Source of the DNA: Calliphora vicina
Lineage: Eukaryota > Arthropoda > Insecta > Diptera > Calliphoridae
Direction: 5' to 3'
DNA: 64,000 nucleotides
NCBI RefSeq assembly: GCF_958450345.1
Contig: NC_088784.1
Location: forward strand, 78,269,747-78,333,746
The notes beneath the pieces are model-generated. The model was not told where the DNA came from. It did not search any database and was given only the letters and a program-made list of their open reading frames with translations. The translations under genes and the position numbers were made by a program. This document shows, in pieces, positions 56,385 through 64,000 of this stretch; position 1 is the first letter of the stretch; each line of letters begins with the position of its first letter.

Positions 56385-57950
56385 CATTTTGTCCGTTTTA
56401 TCATTTTCATAAATTTTGGAAATCAATTTTTCAAACATCACTAATTTACTCTAATTTTTATTTTGTGGAGTTAGGCCTTTTAGCTTCTGCGCTCATGGTG
56501 AATGGTTTAAAAATGTATTTTAATACGTCCTTAAAACTCCCAACTAAATTTGCTGGGACAGCTACAGACAAAATATTGAAAAAATCATAAAGTCTTTAAC
56601 AAAAGTGTCATTAATTAATATATGGAATCTAAAGCATTTAACAGTGCTTAATCTAGTTTGCAAAAAAAACTGGTGTTTTCAACATTGTTACACTTTATTA
56701 AAATTGGTATTAAAAGTTATCAGCAAAATTGCTATTGTTGTTTTTGGCAAAAAACTTGTATATTTTATGTTGGCAGTAACTGCATTAAAACTGACCTTTA
56801 AATAGTTTGCAAATATTTTGCGAAAAATTCTTTGCCACTCTCTCATTCTCTTTCTCTTCATATTAGTGTTTAGTTTAGAGTTCACAACTGTATAAAAAAA
56901 AGTTTCTAGTTTTCCAAAAACACATAAAACATTTTATATGTAAAAACTAAAAACTATATTCAAAAAACAAAAAAAAAAAAAAAAAAACTAAAACCACCCA
57001 AAAAAACAAAAGCAGCTAGATGAATCAGGCTCAGTGGCTGGCAACCAACCATCGTTTCCAAAACCATGTATCAACTTTAACCAACTGTTGTACTCTCTGG
57101 TGGCTTTTTAAAAATTGTTTCATGTGAAAACGTGAAAGTTTCTCATTTCATTTTAGTATAGTTTTTCCTGCTTCCTTTTACTCCATCTCTCTCTCTCTGC
57201 CTCTCTCCTGCATTTACCCCAAATCCTTTAAGCGTTTAGGGAGTTTTGGGGCATTTGGCGTTCCAATGGAACATACATAATTGTATAATGTTTCTGGGAA
57301 ACGTGACAATACATCCATCCGTGCTTCGCTGTTAGGTTTGGGCTGCTGAAGATGGTTGTAGGAAGGAACTAGGAATCCTTGTTTTATGGTTGACTACCAG
57401 CAAAAGAAGATGTAGTAGCATAAAACTATATATTTTTTCACTTTATTGTTTATTTGTCAAATGTGAGTTTTATTTGAGTTTGAATAAATCCCCCAGATGC
57501 AAAAGAAAAACTGGTAACTTTTTTTTTATATTAAATGCTGTTATCCTGTTAATGGGTAAAATGTGGCAGAAGAAAGTTTAAAGTTGTCGTCAATATTTAG
57601 AGCGATGATGATGGAGAATCAAATTTAGGTAAATGTTATGAAAATTAGCTGCAAAATTCGAATGAGCAAATTTACATGACTCTGGAGCATAAATCAGTCT
57701 CATTTTCACCGATTGGTTATGTTGGTTTTGAGGGCCGCTGTGGCTTATAAGCATAGACTTGTGACACCACCAACAAAGTCTAACGGGGTCAAGTCGCACG
57801 ATGTCGGTGTCCAGTTCACATTACCTCCACATGAGATGACCATGCCCTCAAATCGCTTGTGCAAGAATTTTAACACAATTTATTATAATTTCGATCACGA
57901 TTGCGGTAATTCGGCATCAGTTTTGTGAATATCTACTCGTATTTGTCTTT
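56385..57950 (+). other. Intronic sequence with short simple repeats
   Basis: There is an A run at about 56967-56988 and a CT-rich microsatellite at about 57184-57209. Open frames here (56605-56802, 57390-57578, 57713-57925) lack motifs and splice context. Confidence 0.5.
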
Positions 57951-58239
57951 CAGTGCACAGTGGGGCAGAATCCAAATTTTTTGGATTCTTTTAGTTTTAA
58001 AGTGGCATATTTCTGAATCTACTTGAGATATTGATTTGAAATTTTTTTTAAATAATAAAAATTAACTTATTTAAACAAAAAAATTTGTTTTGGAATAAAT
58101 GTGAATCAAATTGTTCCTAATATTTGCAATCCTAATAAAATTTTGATACAAATTTTAGTTTTTGAAACTCAATAAATATGAAATATGCAATAAAGTCTTT
58201 ATTTATTAACAAAACTCAATGAAATTTTCAACGTTTCTT

Positions 58240-59530
58240 AAATTTGATATTCTAAATAACAAAATGTAAAAAACCTAGTCAAAAGGTCAAAGGGAATCCC
58301 GCAATTCTTAAATATTTGAGCGAAAATCCAAATATGGTATTTTTTACAATTTATAAAAAAAATAGGTCAAATTCTAAAGGGCATAGGAGAGACATATTCA
58401 AAAAGTAGGACATGTTTTTTATACCAAATGTTCTCCGTAAAGATACCTTACAGAAAACATAAAAATGTTATATATTCTTAAAGAAAGTTTTTTTTCAATA
58501 AAAAAAATGGAATCAATTCCTAAAAAGTGGAGCGAAAATCCAAAATATGGTATTTTTACAATTTAGCTCACAGCGTCCACACTTCCTTCGAGACTGGCAA
58601 AATACTTATGGAATAAATAGGGAACACATCAAGATTTCCAAAGCTGCTTTCCGTTTTCTGATTCCATCTTTGGGTTTTTTGAACATGTGGCCCAAATTTG
58701 AAATTTCAATAAAAAAATAGGTAAAATTCCGAAGGGCGTAGGGGCGACCTATTCGAAAAATATGACATGGTATATATACCAAAATATTCTACATGAAGAT
58801 GCATTACAGAAAAACATAAAATTGTTGTATATTCTTAAAGAAAGTTTTTTTTAATAAAAAAAGAGGGAATCCCTCAGTTCCTAAAAATTTGAGCGAAAAT
58901 CCCAAATATGGTAGTTTTTACAATTTAGCTCATATCGTCCACACTTCCTTCGGGCTAGGAAAATACTTTGGGGATAAATAGAGAACACATTAAGGTTTCC
59001 AAACCAGCTTTCCGTTTTCTGATCCCAGCTTTGGAATTTTAGAACATGAGACATAAAGTTGAAATTTTAATAAAAAAAATAGGTCAAATTCCAAAGGGCA
59101 TAGAAGAGACATATTCAAATAGTAGGACATGTTTTTTTATACCAAAATGTTCTCCGTAAAGATAGCTTACAGAAAAACATAAAAGAGAGGGAATCCCGAA
59201 ATTCCTAAAAATTTTAGCGAAAATCCCAAATATGGTATTTTTTACAATTTAGCTCATAGCATCCACACTTTCTTCGCTTCTGGGAAAATAATTTGGGGAT
59301 AAATAGGGAACACATTAAGGTTTCCAAACCAGCTTTCCGTTTTCTAATCCCAGCTTTGAGATTTTAGAACATTAGGCCCAAAGTTGAAATTTCGATAAAA
59401 AAAAATAGGTCAAATTCCAAAGGGCGTAGAGGAGACATATTCGAAAAGTAGGACATGTCTTTTATACCGATATGTTCTACGTAAAGATAACTTACAGAAA
59501 AACATAAAATGGTTATATATTCTTAAAGAA
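58240..59530 (+). repeat. Four imperfect tandem units of about 210-360 bp inside the TIR element
   Basis: GAGCGAAAATCC (58318, 58530, 58891) and TAGCGAAAATCC (59215) mark successive units. Each is followed by a TCCACACTTCCTTCG-type block (except the short first unit), AATAGGTCAAATTC and TTACAGAAAAACATAAAA. Confidence 0.85.
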
Positions 59531-59589
59531 ATTTTTTTTTAATATAAAATTAGTCAAGTCACCATTTCGCCCAAAAAACAGCAAAAATG

Positions 59590-60092
59590 GTAATATTTTT
59601 TTCTATAAAAAATATCGCCCAAAAAACAGCAGAAATTGTGATATTTTTGTATGAAAAATATCTCCAAATCGGAGAGCTAATATCTATGAAAACTATCTCC
59701 GTTTCGGAGGTATATTTTCTTTAAAAACTATCTCCGATTTGGAGACATATTTTCTATGAAAACTATCTTCGATTTGGAGGCATATTTTCTATGAAACTAT
59801 ATCCTATTTGGAGACATATTTTAGCAAAAACCATCTCCGATTTGGAGACATATTTTCTGTGAAAAATATATCCAAAACGGAGACCTATTTTCTACGAAAC
59901 CATTTCCTATTCGGAGACATATTTTCTATAAAATCTATCTCCGATTCGGAGCCATATTTTCTATGAAAACTATCTCCGATTCGGTGACATATTTTCTGTG
60001 AAAAATATATCCAAAACGGAGACATATTTTCTATTAAAAATATCTCCGATTCCTTGACTTATTTACTATGAAAAATATCTCCTATTTTTTGA
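59590..60092 (+). repeat. 35-bp minisatellite, diverged copies
   Basis: Roughly twelve units of the 35-bp type, with core CTCCGATTTGGAG followed by ACATATTTTCTATGAAAA. They are diverged from each other, as expected for an older or seed array. The monomer is the same as in 62120-64000. Confidence 0.88.
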
Positions 60093-60444
60093 ATTTTTAA
60101 ATTGAAAATCGTTTAATTGTGGATCCATAATTGATAATGCTTTGAAATTCAAGTCCACCCTGTCGAAAAGCACTAGCAAGCATGTTTTATCAAGACCTAG
60201 CCGAGCGCTTTCCAAAAATATAAAAATCTTTGAAATCAGATGGGGGAAAATTGTAAATATCGAAGGTACCCTTCTTTGAGCCGCCATAGCGCATCCCCTG
60301 GAGCATATATAGAGCCCATTTTATTAACCTAAATTCAAGTACTCCTTGGCTACGGCAACATCAAATTTTATCCCAATCCGATCAACCGTTTAGAAATGCC
60401 AGATTTATTTCCAAAAAATTCTGAATCTGCCCCAAAGTGCAGTG

Positions 60445-62119
60445 GTTATATATAGACATCTTTAGAAGTCATTAAAAACCACTTCTACTTTGAATGTAAC
60501 AAAAGTAGTGAGTAGTACTTACATTCTACTTGGCTGCAAAATACTTGACTTTGATTAAACACACATTTCAACTAAAATCTCTTCCTTAACAACCACCACA
60601 CTTGTCAATAAAACCAGACTCCATAACAAATTGACAAACTATTATATACAAAACTACTACACACATTTTTCATTAAATAGTCTCAGCAAATTGTGTAAAG
60701 GATACTAATTTTATTACACAATAAACAGATAAATTACTAAAGTCATAAAATAAACACAAAAGGATCGAAAAGGAAGTAGCATTTTAAGATTCAGAAAAAT
60801 GGCCAAAAAAAAGAAACGAAAGCAAACAAACTAAATATTTCTTTTATATCCATGACAAAGTACCAAATATTAAAAGATTACAAAAGGCAAAAATGAAAGC
60901 ATGAATGAATAAAATCAAGTGATGGCTGGACACCCAGGGATTAAAGGTATATATTTTGGTGCAACAAATAAATTTCATATCGATGGCATTGTCCAGTCGT
61001 ATTTCTATTCTATTTCTAGTTTTGTATAATGAAATTCAAACAGATGGTTGGTTTGGTTACGCATTTTATGATAATAATGAAATTTTACCAAAAAAAAACT
61101 TTGTATTCTGACAAAGTGGATTTTTCTTAATAGTGAATAAAATTGAAGAGAGAAATTTATTAAAATTCAAGCACAGTTTTTGAAAATTATAAGAAAATAT
61201 AAATATTTGTAATTATGTTTATTAGCAAGAGGCAGCTGTAGCTCATGTTATTATTTCTAATATAATTTTTTTTAAAATAATTTGATATGTTTTAAACTTT
61301 TATTGTTTTATTTCTAAACAACTTTATATACAATACATAAGTTTTATTTTCAAAGTTTTATTAACTTGCAATTGTTATTATTATTACTTTTTACAATACT
61401 ATTGTTTCTTATCATAAACCCTATTACGGGTTTATCATTTGAAAATCCTGCCATAAACCCATAAAAAATAAAATAAACAAATTTTAAACTATTTCTACGA
61501 AATTTGTTTCAACTTCGCAGGAATAAATAAGAAAACTTTTGTTGTTTGCTATATTTTTTTTATTAGTTATATACAAATAAAATTTATTTTGTTATCAAAA
61601 CAAATAAAAAAAAATAAGTAAACCCACCAGTAGCCTAAAAAAATATAAAAATTATGCTAAGTTTGCTATCAAAATCACTACTACTCGTATTATTCGTATG
61701 AGTACTAAATCTAATAAAATATATTTTTATCCAAACAAACTTACATCGTATAGACAGACAGTCATAGTCATATAGAACTTGAGGCAAGAAAAAAACTTTT
61801 TTTTTATCTACTTAAAATTCTCCAAAAATATATGTAATATTTGTATATCTTGGTTATTTTATTTATACACTTTCAGTGAGTAAACCCACATGGAAAAACA
61901 AACAAGGATATGTTTGAAAAATAAAACAAATCACTCCCTTTCAAATTTCATAATATAAAAATCATAACATACTCGTACCAACCACATACATGCCTTGCTA
62001 AATAGAAAATGCAATAAAATAAGTTTGAAAATAAACACAAATAATTGAAATTATTGAATCTAAAACGAATTAAAGTTACACTTGCTGTAAAAGTTTGGAA
62101 AACAAAAGTTTAATACACA
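60445..62119 (+). other. Intronic AT-rich sequence
   Basis: No gene recognised. A small inverted repeat (TAAACCCTATTACGGGTTTA) lies at about 61416-61435. Confidence 0.5.
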
Positions 62120-64000
62120 AATATATCTGCTTCGGATATATTTTCTGAAGAAACTGACTCCGAATTTGAGATATATTTTCTACAGAAAATTAATCCAAAT
62201 CAGCGACAAATTTTCTAAGACAAATTACTCGGATTCGGAGAAACATTTTCTAATGAAAATGACTACGATTCGGAGACTTATTTTCTATGAAAAATATCTG
62301 CAAATCGGAGACGTATTTGCTACCAAAAATATCTCCAATTCGGAGACATATTTTCTATGAAAAATATCTCCAAATCGGAGACATATTTTCTATGAAAAAT
62401 AACTCCCATTCGGAGACATATTTTCTATGAAAAATATCTCCAAATCGGAGACATATTTTCTATGAAAAATATCTCCAAATCTGAGACATATTTTCTATGA
62501 AAAATATCTCCCATTCAGAGACATATTTTCTATGAAAAATATCTCCCATTCGGAGACATATTTTCTATGAAAAATATCTCCCATTCGGAGACATATTTTC
62601 TATGAAAAATATCTCCCATTCGGAGACATATTTTCTACGAAAACTATCTCCGATTCGGAGTCATATTTTTTATGAAAAATAACTCCGATTCGGAGTCATA
62701 TTTTCTATGGAAAATAACTTCGATTCAGAGTCATATTCTCTATGGAAAATAACTCCGATTCGGGGCCATATTTTCTATGGAAAATAACTCCGATTCGAGG
62801 TCATATTTTCTATGGAAAATAACTCCGATTCAGTCATATTTTCTATGGAAAATAACTCCGATTCGAGGTCATATTTTCTATGGAAAATAACACCAATTCG
62901 GAGTCATATTTTCTATGGAAAATAATTCCGTTTCGAAGACATATTTTCTATGAAATATATCTCCGATTCGGAGTCATATTCTCTACGAAAAATAACTCTG
63001 ATTCGGTGTCATATTTTCTATGAAAAATATATCCCATTCGGAGACATATTTTCTATGAAAAATATCTCCCATTCGGAGACATATTTTCTATGAAAAATAT
63101 CTACCATTCGGAGACATATGTTCTACGAAAACTACCTCCGATTCGGAGTCATACTTTTTATGAAAAATAACGCCGATTCGGAGTCATATTTTCTATGAGA
63201 AATATCTCCGATTCGTAGCCATATTTTCTATGGAAAATAACTCCGATTCGGAGTCATAGTTTCTATGGAAAATAACTCCGATTCGGAGTCATATTTTCTA
63301 TGGAAAATAACTCCGATTCGGAGTCATATTTTCTATGGAAAATAACTAAGATTCGGAGTCATATTTTCTATGGAAAATAACTCCGATTCGGAGTCATATT
63401 TTCTATGGAAAATAACTCCTATTCGGAGTCATATTTTCTATGGAAAATAACTCCTATTCGGAGTCATATTTTCTATGGAAAATAACTCCTATTCGGAGTC
63501 ATATTTTCTATGCAAAATAACTCCTATTCGGAGTCATATTTTCTATGGAAAATAACTCCGATTCGGAGTCATATTTTCTATGGAAAATAACTCCGATTCG
63601 GAGTCATATTTTCTATGGAAAATAACTCCGATTCGGAGTCATATTTTCTATGGAAAATAACTCCGATTCGGAGTCATATTTTCTATGGAAAATAACTCCG
63701 ATTCGGAGTCATATTTTCTATGGAAAATAACTCCGATTCGGAGTCATATTTTCTATGGAAAATAACTCCGATTCGGAGTCATATTTTCTATGGAAAATAA
63801 CTCCGATTCGGAGTCATATTTTCTATGGAAAATAACTCCGATTCGGAGTCATATTTTCTATGGAAAATAACTCCGATTCGGAGTCATATTTTCTATGGAA
63901 AATAACTCCGATTCGGAGTCATATTTTCTATGGAAAATAACTCCGATTCGGAGTCATATTTTCTATGGAAAATAACTCCGATTCGGAGTCATATTTTCTA
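62120..64000 (+). repeat. 35-bp satellite array with homogeneity gradient, continuing past the window
   Basis: The monomer consists of CTCCGATTCGGAG (a palindrome with one central base), then TCATATTTTCTATGGAAA and ATAA. Units at 62120-62330 are degenerate. From 62330 to 63360 several variants alternate (CTCCAAATCGGAG, CTCCCATTCGGAG, CTCCGATTCGGAG), and from about 63535 to the edge all units are identical. The true array length is unknown. Confidence 0.97.

Larger units (their letters stand above)
57956..60439. mobile_element. TIR element (2,484 bp) carrying tandem repeats and a 35-bp minisatellite
   Basis: The left end CACAGTGGGGCAGAATCC and the right end (inward) CACTTTGGGGCAGATTCAG both continue into TTTTTTGGA. 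CAGTG flanks both sides (57951-57955 and 60440-60444), a 5-bp duplication. CAC ends and a 5-bp duplication could mean Transib, but the target is less typical and no nonamer is evident, so the class is tentative. No coding frame. It contains about four tandem units (58240-59530) and a minisatellite (59590-60092). A deleted relative lies in 26026-26885. Confidence 0.75.

Noticed and set aside
41041..64000. Search for the next Wnt5 exon
   Set aside because: I saw no frame with the expected continuation (phenylalanine-rich start followed by the Wnt5-specific insert) flanked by splice sites, so it is presumed to lie beyond the window.

Overview
The window looks like AT-rich nuclear DNA from a brachyceran fly, most likely a calyptrate (blowfly or house-fly type). 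That rests on DINE-1-like repeats of the kind common in higher flies, many mariner relics, and a Wnt gene whose two visible exons match my recollection of Drosophila Wnt5. No full gene lies inside. The window is introns of one plus-strand Wnt5 orthologue with two internal coding exons, at 5995-6079 (85 bp) and 40860-41040 (181 bp). The splice phases join cleanly. The intron between them is 34,780 bp, and the flanking introns run past both window edges (at least 5,994 bp and at least 22,960 bp).

The introns are filled with satellite DNA and transposons. An 8-bp satellite occurs at 1-2732 and again at 6403-8636 in inverted orientation, so the two arrays bracket the first exon. An 11-bp satellite occurs at 31349-33005 and, inverted, at 34918-39733, both inside the 34.8-kb intron. 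A 35-bp satellite occurs as a short minisatellite inside a TIR-bounded transposon (57956-60439) and as a longer, increasingly homogeneous array that leaves the window at its right edge (about 62120-64000). Together the arrays cover about one fifth of the window.

The rest is a transposon graveyard. It holds DINE-1/Helentron-like non-autonomous elements, piggyBac-like deletion derivatives with TTAA targets, five decayed mariner copies, and two hAT-type elements with 8-bp target duplications. There is also a solo LTR with a 4-bp duplication, a related degraded LTR, two non-LTR retrotransposon remnants, a Helitron 3' end, foldback elements and several MITEs. The element I find most striking is a 1,868-bp Transib-type element (51607-53474), flanked by a perfect CGGCG duplication and nested in a hAT-type element. 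Its ends carry a CACAGTG heptamer and an ACAAAAAT-type nonamer, separated by 13 bp at one end and 23 bp at the other. This is the arrangement of V(D)J recombination signals.

Nothing here codes for protein apart from the two Wnt5 exons. The other reading frames are transposase relics or chance. Transposon class calls come from termini, target duplications and remembered protein motifs read by eye; no database search was run.
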